From Spirochaetae bacterium HGW-Spirochaetae-3 (GTDB lineage: Bacteria > Spirochaetota > Spirochaetia > Treponematales > UBA12059), in contig PGXV01000011.1 of the NCBI GenBank assembly GCA_002839315.1, positions 62,001 through 126,000 of the forward strand: a stretch of DNA of 64,000 nucleotides, written 5' to 3'. A program made the position numbers and the translations under genes. Below the pieces are notes generated by a model. The model saw only the letters and a program-made list of their open reading frames with translations. It was not told where the DNA came from and did no database searches. Shown here in pieces: positions 1-7,689 of this stretch (position 1 is its first letter; each line of letters starts with the position of its first letter).

Positions 1-31
1 GGAGCTCCCGTCCTTTCCAGTCCATAGCGAG

Positions 32-43
32 TTGCTATATACT
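32..43 (+). promoter_or_regulatory. extended -10 promoter of the ubiD operon
   Basis: TTGCTATATACT contains an extended -10 (TG, one base, TATATA) overlapping TATACT at 38-43. The start codon of the decarboxylase is at 53, so transcription would begin only a few bases before it. No -35 can be judged because the window begins 30 bases upstream. Confidence 0.5.
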
Positions 44-52
44 TGAATCGAT

Positions 53-1513
53 ATGGCATACAAGGATCTACAGGATTTCATGGCCGCCCTGGAAGCGAAA
101 GGGCAACTCAAGCGCGTTTCGGTCGAGGTCGATCCGGAACTCGAAATAACCGAGATAGCGGATCGCGTGATGCGTACGCCCGGCGGCGGGCCCGCGTTGC
201 TGTTCGAGAAGGTGAGGGGTTCGGCGTACCCCCTCCTGATCAACGCGATGGGCAGCGAGGAACGAATGGCGATGGCCTTCGGAGCGGCCAGCCTCGACGA
301 GAAGGCGGCTGAGATTGAGGACCTGATAGCGTGGGCCTGGAAGCAGCTCCGCGGGTTCAACGTGTTCAAGGCCGTACCCGAGGCTCTCCCGAAGCTGCCT
401 GTAGCGCTCAGCCTGTTCCCGAGGCGCGTAGCCAGGCCCAAGTGCCAGCAGGTCAAGGACGACGCGGCCGGCTTCGATAGCCTGCCGGTGCTCAAGTGCT
501 GGCCGCTAGACGGAGGCCGCTTCCTCACCCTTCCGCTGGTTTGCACCCGCGATCCCGAGACGGGCGTCCAGAACGTCGGCATGTACCGCATGCAGGTCTA
601 CGACGACAGGACGGCCGGCATGCATTGGCATCTCCACAAGGACGGCGCGCACTTCTTCCAGAAGTACAAGGCCCGTGGCGAGCGAATGCCCGTCGCGGTC
701 GCACTCGGCTGCGATCCCGCGGTCACCTACGCGTCGACCGCTCCCCTGCCCGAGGGCGTCTGGGAGATGCTGTTCGCCGGATTCCTGCGCGGCAAGCCCG
801 CCGAGATAACCAAAGCCACCCTTAGCGACCTGGACGTACCGGCGGACGCCGAGTTCGTGCTGGAAGGATACGTCGACCCCGACGAGGTACGCGTGGAAGG
901 CCCCTTCGGCGACCACACGGGCTTCTATTCGCTCGAGGACGAGTACCCGGTGTTCCACCTGCAGCGCATAACGCGCCGCAAGGACCCGGTATACCCCGCT
1001 ACCATCGTCGGCATACCGCCCAAGGAGGACTGCTGGATGGCCAAGGCCACCGAGAGGCTCTTCCTGCCCCTGCTCAAGCAGCTATGCCCCGAGATCGTCG
1101 ACCTGTCGATGCCGCTCGAGGGCGTCTTCCATAATTGCGTCATCGTCTCTATCAAGAAGCGCTTCCCCGGGCAGGCCCGCAAGGTGATGAATTTCATGTG
1201 GGGCATGGGCCAGATGATGTACACGAAGCTCATCGTCGTGGTCGACGACGACGTGAAGCCGTCCGACGTGTCGACGGTCGCGTGGCGCGCGTTCAACAAC
1301 ATCGACGCGAGGAGAGACCTGGTGTTCTCGGACGGACCCCTGGACGCGCTCGACCATTCGTCGCCGATGCCGCGCTATGGTACCCGGCTGGGTATAGACG
1401 CCACGCGCAAGGGCCCCGACGAGGGGCACACGAGACCGTGGCCGTCGCCCTTGGCGATGGACGAGAGCGTCAAGGCGCTCGTCGACGGCCGATGGGACCT
1501 GTATGGCCTCTGA
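53..1513 (+). CDS. ubiD: UbiD family decarboxylase (quinone biosynthesis)
   Basis: Full-length UbiD-family protein of 486 residues. The family uses prenylated FMN, made by UbiX, to decarboxylate aromatic or unsaturated acids non-oxidatively; here the likely substrate is a prenylated hydroxybenzoate or the naphthoate of the futalosine menaquinone route. Sequence shows the conserved core with the EGPFGDHTGFYS segment and the typical GIPPKEDCWMAKATERLFLPLL region. The start ATG at 53 has no Shine-Dalgarno sequence and sits 9 bases after TATACT, so the mRNA may be leaderless. It overlaps the next gene by 11 bases, and a UbiX partner lies two genes downstream, which supports assignment to one quinone-tail operon. 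Whether the product is ubiquinone or menaquinone cannot be decided from this gene; an MqnL role is an inference. Confidence 0.9.
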   Translation: MAYKDLQDFMAALEAKGQLKRVSVEVDPELEITEIADRVMRTPGGGPALLFEKVRGSAYPLLINAMGSEERMAMAFGAASLDEKAAEIEDLIAWAWKQLRGFNVFKAVPEALPKLPVALSLFPRRVARPKCQQVKDDAAGFDSLPVLKCWPLDGGRFLTLPLVCTRDPETGVQNVGMYRMQVYDDRTAGMHWHLHKDGAHFFQKYKARGERMPVAVALGCDPAVTYASTAPLPEGVWEMLFAGFLRGKPAEITKATLSDLDVPADAEFVLEGYVDPDEVRVEGPFGDHTGFYSLEDEYPVFHLQRITRRKDPVYPATIVGIPPKEDCWMAKATERLFLPLLKQLCPEIVDLSMPLEGVFHNCVIVSIKKRFPGQARKVMNFMWGMGQMMYTKLIVVVDDDVKPSDVSTVAWRAFNNIDARRDLVFSDGPLDALDHSSPMPRYGTRLGIDATRKGPDEGHTRPWPSPLAMDESVKALVDGRWDLYGL

Positions 1514-2384
1514 GACCGGGTCCGCCCCGGCAGGCGGCCGCCTCGGCATGATAGGCGACGCGGTGATCGTCAGGCACACGCTGTTCTCCCTTCCCTTCGC
1601 CATCGTCGCGATACTCCTGGAGACCGGCGGCCGCCCCCCGCTGAGGTCGCTCCTCCTGATAGTGCTCGCGGCGGCGTCGGCGCGCAACGCCGCCAACGCG
1701 CTCAACAGGGTGATAGACGCGGACATAGACGCGAGGAACCCCAGGACCGCGGGCCGGCACCTGCCGGCGGGGCTGCTCTCGAAGAAGGAACTGCTCGTCT
1801 TCGCGGGCGTCATGGGCGCGCTGCTCGTCGCGTCGGCCGCGATGCTCAACTGGCTCTGCGTGGCCCTGCTACCGGTCGCGGCCGTACTCATAGGCGCCTA
1901 CTCGTTTACCAAGCGATTCACCTGGCTGTGCCACTACTGGCTCGGCGTCGCGTGCGCCGCCGCGCCGATGGGCGCTTTCATAGCGCTCTCGGGCCGCTTC
2001 GAACTGCGATACTTCGCGCTCGCGGGGGCAGTAGCGCTATGGGTGGCCGGCTTCGACATATTGTACGCGCTACAGGACATCGAGTTTGACCGTAGGGAAG
2101 GCCTCCATTCGGTGCCCGCCAGGTTCGGCGCCCGCGGCGCTCGGGTCGTCTCGGCGCTGTCGCACCTGGGGACGCTCGTCTTGCTCGCGGCGATGACGCT
2201 GTTCTGGGACCTGTCGTGGGCCTATTATGCCGGCGTCTTTATCGCCGGAATCCTGCTCGCGGCGGAGCACGTCGTCGTCAGGGGCGGCACCGAGCGCCAC
2301 GTACGGATCGCCAGCTACTCGATAAACGAGATCTTACCGCTCGTCGTACTCGCCGCGACGGCCGTAGACATCTATCTTCTGTAG
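1503..2384 (+). CDS. ubiA: UbiA family polyprenyltransferase
   Basis: Integral membrane aromatic prenyltransferase of 293 residues, which joins a polyprenyl diphosphate to an aromatic ring acid. The first Asp-rich motif is visible as NRVIDADIDARNPRT and the second as DIEFDRREGLHSVPARFG; the rest is a series of hydrophobic helices, as expected. Start ATG lies inside the end of ubiD, so the two are translationally coupled. In genomes with the futalosine pathway the homologue is MqnP; in the classical pathway it is 4-hydroxybenzoate octaprenyltransferase. No other menaquinone gene is in view, so the symbol is generic. Confidence 0.88.
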   Translation: MASETGSAPAGGRLGMIGDAVIVRHTLFSLPFAIVAILLETGGRPPLRSLLLIVLAAASARNAANALNRVIDADIDARNPRTAGRHLPAGLLSKKELLVFAGVMGALLVASAAMLNWLCVALLPVAAVLIGAYSFTKRFTWLCHYWLGVACAAAPMGAFIALSGRFELRYFALAGAVALWVAGFDILYALQDIEFDRREGLHSVPARFGARGARVVSALSHLGTLVLLAAMTLFWDLSWAYYAGVFIAGILLAAEHVVVRGGTERHVRIASYSINEILPLVVLAATAVDIYLL

Positions 2385-2396
2385 CGAGGAGCGTAT

Positions 2397-3014
2397 ATGG
2401 GACGATTCCTGGTCTGCGTGACGGGCGCGAGCGGCTCCGTATACGGCAAGCGGACTATAGAGGCGCTGCTGGCGGCGGGGCACGAGGTCCACGCGGTATT
2501 CTCGACATGGGGCCGGCGCGTCTTCGAGACGGAGACGGGGCTGGACGTCGAGTCCTGGCTCGACGGGATAGGCTTTCCGGCGGGCCGGCTATACGCCCCG
2601 GACGACTTGGCCTCGCGGCCGTCTTCGGGCTCCTGGCGGCTCGACGGTACCGTCGTCGTGCCGTGCTCGATGAGCACCGTCGGGGCGATCGCCTCCGGCG
2701 CGACGACGAACCTGGTACACCGCGCGGCCGCCGTCGCCCTCAAGGAGGGCCGCCGCCTCGTGCTCGCGCCGCGCGAGACGCCCCTGTCGCTCGTCGACCT
2801 GCGCAACCTGACGAGACTGGCCGAGGCCGGGGCCGCGATACTACCGGCGAGCCCCGGTTTCTACCATAAGCCCGCGTCGATAGACGATCTCGTCGACTTC
2901 GTCGCCGGCAAGATACTGGATCGCCTCGGCGCCGATAGCGGCGGCGGGAGCGACGGACTGTTCGAACGATGGGACGGCGATCCTTCGGGACGCCCCGCCC
3001 CCAGGAACGCATAA
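2397..3014 (+). CDS. ubiX: UbiX flavin prenyltransferase
   Basis: Flavoprotein-fold enzyme of 205 residues that prenylates FMN to give the cofactor of UbiD. It has the N-terminal GASGSVYGKRT nucleotide-binding segment, the PCSMSTVGAIASG loop, and the conserved APRETPLSLVDLRNLTRLAEAGAAILPASPGFY region with the Arg and Glu of the prenyl-transfer site. The ATG follows a GAGGAG-like ribosome site, 12 bases after ubiA. Presence directly with UbiD and UbiA makes a self-contained prenylation and decarboxylation module. Confidence 0.93.
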   Translation: MGRFLVCVTGASGSVYGKRTIEALLAAGHEVHAVFSTWGRRVFETETGLDVESWLDGIGFPAGRLYAPDDLASRPSSGSWRLDGTVVVPCSMSTVGAIASGATTNLVHRAAAVALKEGRRLVLAPRETPLSLVDLRNLTRLAEAGAAILPASPGFYHKPASIDDLVDFVAGKILDRLGADSGGGSDGLFERWDGDPSGRPAPRNA

Positions 3015-3023
3015 GGAGTCGTT

Positions 3024-3956
3024 ATGAAATTCATGAAGCCGATAGCCGTCGTGGCGGCACTCGCCGCGATCGTATCCATATCGTGCGCGCCCAAGCAACC
3101 CGCCGAGCCCTTGCGCCTCGGTATCATGCCCGACGCCGATTCGCTACCTTTCCTCGTAGCCGAATCGGAGGGACTGTTCGAGAAGAACGGGGTGGCCGTC
3201 GAACTGGTCGCCTTCGCGAACCCGCAGGAACGCGACGCCGCGATCCAGGCGGGCAGGCTGGACGGCGCGATATCCGACGTGCTCGCCGCCGCGTTCCTCG
3301 TCGCCGGGGGATTCGACATGCGCGTGACCAGCGCTACCGACGGCCGATACGGCATCGTGGCGGCTCCCGGCTCCGGCATCGTCGACGCCAGGGGCCTCAC
3401 GGGCAAGCGTATCGGCCTGTCCACGAACTCCATCATCCAGTATTCCGTCGACGCCATCACCGAGGCCGCGGGCCTCGCCTCCGACGCTATCACGCCGGTC
3501 GCGATCCCCAAGATGCCGGTACGCATGGAAATGCTACTGGCCGGCCAGGTCGACGCCGCCGGATTGCCCGAGCCGTTCCTGACTACCGCGGTACAGCGCG
3601 GCGCGAGCCTCGTCGGCACGACCGAGCAGTTCCATATCGACGCCGCGGTGATCGTCTTCTCCGAGGCCGTGCTCGACGCTCGCCTCCCCGAGGTCAAGAA
3701 CCTGTACCGGGCCTACGCGGCCGCGGCCGCGAGGATCAACGCCGACCCGGAATCGTACCGCGCGTTCCTCGTGGAGAAGGCCAAATTCCCCGCCGAGGCC
3801 AAGGACGCCTACGCGTTCGTGACGTACCGCAAGCCCACACTGCCAGCCTCCGAGCAGGTGGCGGCCGCGGTATCGTGGCTGGACGCTCGCGGCCTCCTCT
3901 CAAGGTCGCTCAGTCCCGAGGACCTGCTCGACGGCCGGGCCGTCGCCGCGTGGTAG
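3024..3956 (+). CDS. ABC transporter substrate-binding lipoprotein (NMT1/SsuA-like)
   Basis: Periplasmic binding protein of 310 residues with a lipoprotein signal: a positively charged N-end, a hydrophobic stretch and a lipobox ending at Cys21 (SISC). The mature part has the NMT1/THI5/SsuA-type layout (LGIMPDADSLPFLVAESEGLFEKNGV, then DGAISDVLAAAFL). It is preceded by a strong AAGGAG ribosome site and overlaps the ATPase gene by 7 bases. Family members bind thiamine precursors, nitrate, sulfonates or aromatic acids. Its position directly behind three quinone-biosynthesis genes suggests the ligand is related to that pathway, but this is inference only. The closely related periplasmic fold is also used by the MqnA/MqnD enzymes; the lipobox argues for transport here. 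Confidence 0.82.
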   Translation: MKFMKPIAVVAALAAIVSISCAPKQPAEPLRLGIMPDADSLPFLVAESEGLFEKNGVAVELVAFANPQERDAAIQAGRLDGAISDVLAAAFLVAGGFDMRVTSATDGRYGIVAAPGSGIVDARGLTGKRIGLSTNSIIQYSVDAITEAAGLASDAITPVAIPKMPVRMEMLLAGQVDAAGLPEPFLTTAVQRGASLVGTTEQFHIDAAVIVFSEAVLDARLPEVKNLYRAYAAAAARINADPESYRAFLVEKAKFPAEAKDAYAFVTYRKPTLPASEQVAAAVSWLDARGLLSRSLSPEDLLDGRAVAAW

Positions 3957-4783
3957 AACTGAGAGAGCTGGCCATAGACTATCCGGCCGGCTCCAACTCG
4001 TACCGTTCCTCCGAGCGAGTGCCGGCCGTCTCCGGCTCGAGCGCGACCTTCGCGACCGGCGGCATATCGGCTATCGTCGGACCGTCGGGCTGCGGTAAGA
4101 CGAGCATCGTGCACGCGATCGCCGGGCTCCTCTCCCCGTCTTCCGGCGAAGTCCTCGTAGAAGGCGAGCCGGTACGCGGCGTCAGGCGCCGGACTGCCGT
4201 GATATTCCAGGATTACGGTCTCCTTCCCTGGCTCACGGTCGAGGGCAACGCAGCCCTGCCGCTCGCGCTCGACGGCGTCGGGCGTTCCGAGCGCAGGCGC
4301 CGCGTCCGCCCCGTACTCGACGAGCTGGGCCTGTCCGCGTTCGGCCGCTTCTACCCGAGCGGCCTCTCGGGCGGCATGAAGCAGCGCGTCGCGATAGCCC
4401 GGGCGCTGACGTCCGAGCCCGACCTACTGTTGATGGACGAGCCGTTCTCGAGCCTCGACGCGCTGACGCGCGAGGCCGCGCAGGAATTCCTCCTCGGCGT
4501 CAGGCGTTCGCGCCCCCTGACCATCGTCGTCGTCACGCACTCCATCGAGGAGGCCGCCTACTTGGCCGAGTCTGTATTCGTGATGGGCGGCCGCAATCCG
4601 GGCGTAATAAAGGAACGCTTCGACGTTCCGGAGAACGGCTCGGCGATCCGCTTCCCGATCGGCGACGGCCCTTCCGGAATCGCCGACTTCAGGTCCGCCC
4701 CGCGCTACCTGGAGCTGTGCGCGGCGATCAGGGCGTCGCTCCGGGGCGGCGGTCCGATAGACGACGCGGGAGAACCGCGATGA
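3950..4783 (+). CDS. ABC transporter ATP-binding protein (SsuB/TauB-like)
   Basis: Cytoplasmic ATPase of an importer, 277 residues from a GTG start that overlaps the stop of the binding-protein gene by 7 bases. A longer open frame runs upstream but is out-of-frame shadow of the binding-protein gene. Walker A is GPSGCGKT, the signature is LSGGMKQR, and Walker B is LLLMDEPFSSLD, all intact; the Q-loop is FQDYGLLPWL. The sequence type matches nitrate/sulfonate/taurine importers. The stop overlaps the permease ATG in the ATGA pattern. Confidence 0.85.
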   Translation: MVELRELAIDYPAGSNSYRSSERVPAVSGSSATFATGGISAIVGPSGCGKTSIVHAIAGLLSPSSGEVLVEGEPVRGVRRRTAVIFQDYGLLPWLTVEGNAALPLALDGVGRSERRRRVRPVLDELGLSAFGRFYPSGLSGGMKQRVAIARALTSEPDLLLMDEPFSSLDALTREAAQEFLLGVRRSRPLTIVVVTHSIEEAAYLAESVFVMGGRNPGVIKERFDVPENGSAIRFPIGDGPSGIADFRSAPRYLELCAAIRASLRGGGPIDDAGEPR

Positions 4784-5544
4784 GGCTCCCTCCGGGACTC
4801 CGCAAGGCGGCCTCGGTCGCTATCGCCGCCGTCGGGATCGTCGCCGTCTGGGCCTTGGCGGCGGCGGCCCTCGGCAAGCCGTTCCTCCCGGGCCCTCTTC
4901 GGACCTTCGAAGCATTCGGCGCCCTTATACGAGACGGCTACCTCGGCCGGCACGCGCTCGCCAGCGCTAGCCGCGTATTCTGGGCGCTCGCGGCGAGTTT
5001 CGTCCCGGCGGCGGCCCTCGGCCTGGCCGCGGGCCGCTCGAGGCGCGTCGATACATTCGTCTCCCCCTTGGTCTATATCCTCCATCCACTGCCGAAAGTC
5101 GCCTTCCTGCCCATCATCCTCCTGGTATTCGGGCTCGGCGAGGCTTCCAAGATCATCCTCGTAGGCTTGATCGTCTTCAGCCAGATCCTGGTATCGGCGC
5201 GCGACTCGTCGCGTCGCGTCCCCGGGCAATTGATGGACTCCGTGCGGTCGCTCGGCGCTTCGCGCCTCGACCTGGCGCTACGGGTCGTCGTACCGTCGGC
5301 CCTTCCCGACCTGCTTACGTCCCTGCGCGTGAGCCTCGGTACCGCGGTGGCCGTGCTGTTCCTCGCGGAAACGTTCGCGACCGAGACGGGGCTCGGGTAC
5401 CTGATAGTCGATGCCTGGGCGCGCGTGGCGTACGCGGAGATGTACGCGGGCATAGTCGCGCTCAGTCTCCTGGGCCTGGGATTCTTCGTGGCGGTAGACA
5501 TCGCCGAGCGGCTCTTGTGCCCGTGGCGATCGTACCGGCCGTAG
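4780..5544 (+). CDS. ABC transporter permease (SsuC/TauC-like)
   Basis: Inner-membrane permease of 254 residues starting at the ATG that overlaps the ATPase stop. It has about six hydrophobic segments and the EAA-type coupling loop (MDSVRSLGASRLDLALRVVVPSALPDLLTSLR), which contacts the ATPase. It completes a binding protein-ATPase-permease set. The substrate is unknown; the operon begins with UbiD, UbiA and UbiX. Confidence 0.85.
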   Translation: MRLPPGLRKAASVAIAAVGIVAVWALAAAALGKPFLPGPLRTFEAFGALIRDGYLGRHALASASRVFWALAASFVPAAALGLAAGRSRRVDTFVSPLVYILHPLPKVAFLPIILLVFGLGEASKIILVGLIVFSQILVSARDSSRRVPGQLMDSVRSLGASRLDLALRVVVPSALPDLLTSLRVSLGTAVAVLFLAETFATETGLGYLIVDAWARVAYAEMYAGIVALSLLGLGFFVAVDIAERLLCPWRSYRP

Positions 5545-5568
5545 GACGGCCGACGCATACAGACGGGT

Positions 5569-5577
5569 TGCTATACC
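5569..5577 (+). promoter_or_regulatory. extended -10 promoter before the 694-residue protein
   Basis: TGCTATACC, an extended -10 of the same form as those at 32, 32626, 46656 (minus) and 52865. It lies 26 bases before the start codon at 5603. Confidence 0.4.
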
Positions 5578-5602
5578 GAGGATACGCCGATACCATGGAA
5601 CG

Positions 5603-7687
5603 ATGCCAGAGCGATCATTATTAAAGGCGATAGCCAAACGCGGCGGACTCTCGATCAAGGCGGAGATCAGGACGCCGGAACGGCTCCGCGCCGTAATAAA
5701 CCTCGACGACGCGCTCTGGACCGCGACCGGCGTCGATATCGATTACCTCGCCATGGACAGGAAATTCCTCGAATACCTCGACTTCGACATCAACGGCCGC
5801 GTCCTGTGCGGCGAGGCCCGGGCCGCGATCCGCTCGCTCGACGCGTGTTGCGCCGACCTCGGCATGGTATTCGGTCGTTCGGCCTACGATCCGGTCGAGC
5901 TATCCTCGATCAGGGCTGACACGCCGGAGGGAGAGACCCTACGGGCTTCGATCGGCCGCATGGCTTTCGCGCTGTCAGGATCGGGCGAGGCTCCGGGCTT
6001 CGACGGGACGACCGGTTCATTCTCGCTTCTCGATATAGAGCGAAGCCGCAGGCTCCATCGCGAACGCCCGGTAAGCGCCGACGGGGTGATGCTGCCGCAG
6101 GCCGCGACGGATCCCCGGATGAGGGCATTCCTGGAAGACGTCGTACGCGCCGTCGGCGGGGCTCCGCACCCGAGCGGGGCGACGGGAGTGAACCTACCCG
6201 AGCTCGAGGAATTCAGGCAGGAGGCGGAGGCTCGGATCGCGTGGCTATCCGAGGCCCGCCTCGACCCTTCCATACGTATCCTCGGGGACGGAACGGCCGC
6301 GGCCTACGCCGCCTGGGAATCGGCCAGGTCGTCGCTTTCCGCTTTCTTCGAGCTGGACGCGGCCGCGGCGATAGACCCGTCCATCGCCGCCGAGGCGGCC
6401 ATAGCGGCCCTCGACGCGTTCAAGCGGCGGGTCGCTTCGGAACCGGGCGATACTACCGGGGCGGCCAAGGCCGCACGGTCGGCGGCTCCTATCGCCGTGC
6501 CCGACGGTTCGGGGACCCTGCATACGGAGACGATACGCGATCCCGGAGTCAGGCCGCTCGTCGAGGCCGCCGTAGAAACGGCGGCGGCCCTCGCCGATGC
6601 CGGCAGCCTCCACGCCGCCGTCGATCGCCGCTCGCTGACGCGGGCGGGCTTCGAGGCCGCCGATGCCGCCTTCGGTCCGTATCGGGCCTGGCTGGCGGCC
6701 GAACGCGGCTCTCGTCTGGCCTTCATCGGGGAGGAGCGCCTTCGCTCTCTCGCGTCGGATAGAGCCTGCTCCGACGCGGGCGAGCTGGTTTCGACGCGAG
6801 GAGCCTCGGCCCTGGCCGCCGCCGACATCGACCGCGTGGAGCGGTTCCTGTTGCTAGCCGCGATTATCGTATCGTTCCTTAATAATTTCGTCGTATTCCC
6901 TTACCTCTACGATCCGCGCATAACCGCCGCCTTCGAGGCCGGCTCGTTCATAGCCGACGGCAGGCGCTTCGCATTCTCGGTACGAGTCAGGGATATCGCG
7001 GCCCACAAGAGATCGGCGGCCTACTCCAGGATGTACGTGCTATACCTCGAGGTAAAGGTCTCCCAGGGCGACTCGTACATCGTAGCGGCTCCGGTAACCT
7101 CAGGCAGCGAGGGCCGGCTGTATCGCGGCAAGCACGGCTTGTTCAGGGAGCCGGACGGCACGGAGCGCGACGCGATAATCGCCGACATTCTCGAGAACCC
7201 GATCAGCGTGATGGAGACCCTGGGCATGCCGTTCAGGAAGGCGTACAAGGCGATCACGGCGAAACTGGAAGAAAGCGGCAAGAAAGCGGAGGACGCCTTC
7301 ATAAAGAAGACGACCGAGCGGATCGACGCGGCGCCAAAGGCGGCGGATACAAGGAACGCCGCCGCCGGACCGAGCGGAGCCCTCGGCGGCCTCCTCGCCG
7401 GCGGCAGCATAGCCGTCGCGGCGCTCGGCTCGTCGCTCGCCTTCATCAGCAAGACCCTGTCCGAGATGAGGGCCGGGACGGTGCTGGCGACCATAGGGGG
7501 ACTGGCCGCGATCGTGATCATACCCGTCATGGCATCGGCCCTGTCGAAGCTCGCCGCGAGAGACCTGTCGCCCTTGCTCGAAGCCTCGGGCATAGCGATG
7601 AACCGGAGAATCCGGCTTTCCAGGAGCCAAGCCAGGGCGTTTACAGTATCCCCGAGATCGAAGCGCGGGGGACGCGGATCTAAATAG
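5603..7687 (+). CDS. uncharacterised 694-residue protein with C-terminal membrane segments
   Basis: I do not recognise this family. The protein has a long Ala/Asp/Arg-rich soluble N-terminal two thirds without an evident signal peptide, a hydrophobic patch around residues 410-430 (FLLLAAIIVSFLNNFVVFPYLYDP), a short beta-rich segment, then two predicted transmembrane helices near residues 595-650 followed by a very basic tail (SPRSKRGGRGSK). Codon use matches its neighbours, arguing that it is a real, resident gene. It stands alone: the ABC permease ends 58 bases upstream and a convergent histidine kinase ends 2 bases downstream. A tail-anchored protein with a cytoplasmic body is plausible. 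Confidence 0.75.
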   Translation: MPERSLLKAIAKRGGLSIKAEIRTPERLRAVINLDDALWTATGVDIDYLAMDRKFLEYLDFDINGRVLCGEARAAIRSLDACCADLGMVFGRSAYDPVELSSIRADTPEGETLRASIGRMAFALSGSGEAPGFDGTTGSFSLLDIERSRRLHRERPVSADGVMLPQAATDPRMRAFLEDVVRAVGGAPHPSGATGVNLPELEEFRQEAEARIAWLSEARLDPSIRILGDGTAAAYAAWESARSSLSAFFELDAAAAIDPSIAAEAAIAALDAFKRRVASEPGDTTGAAKAARSAAPIAVPDGSGTLHTETIRDPGVRPLVEAAVETAAALADAGSLHAAVDRRSLTRAGFEAADAAFGPYRAWLAAERGSRLAFIGEERLRSLASDRACSDAGELVSTRGASALAAADIDRVERFLLLAAIIVSFLNNFVVFPYLYDPRITAAFEAGSFIADGRRFAFSVRVRDIAAHKRSAAYSRMYVLYLEVKVSQGDSYIVAAPVTSGSEGRLYRGKHGLFREPDGTERDAIIADILENPISVMETLGMPFRKAYKAITAKLEESGKKAEDAFIKKTTERIDAAPKAADTRNAAAGPSGALGGLLAGGSIAVAALGSSLAFISKTLSEMRAGTVLATIGGLAAIVIIPVMASALSKLAARDLSPLLEASGIAMNRRIRLSRSQARAFTVSPRSKRGGRGSK

Positions 7688-7689
7688 CC

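Noticed and set aside
2969-3949. Long open frame upstream of the ABC ATPase
   Set aside because: Arg-rich shadow of the substrate-binding-protein gene; the ATPase domain begins at the GTG at 3950.
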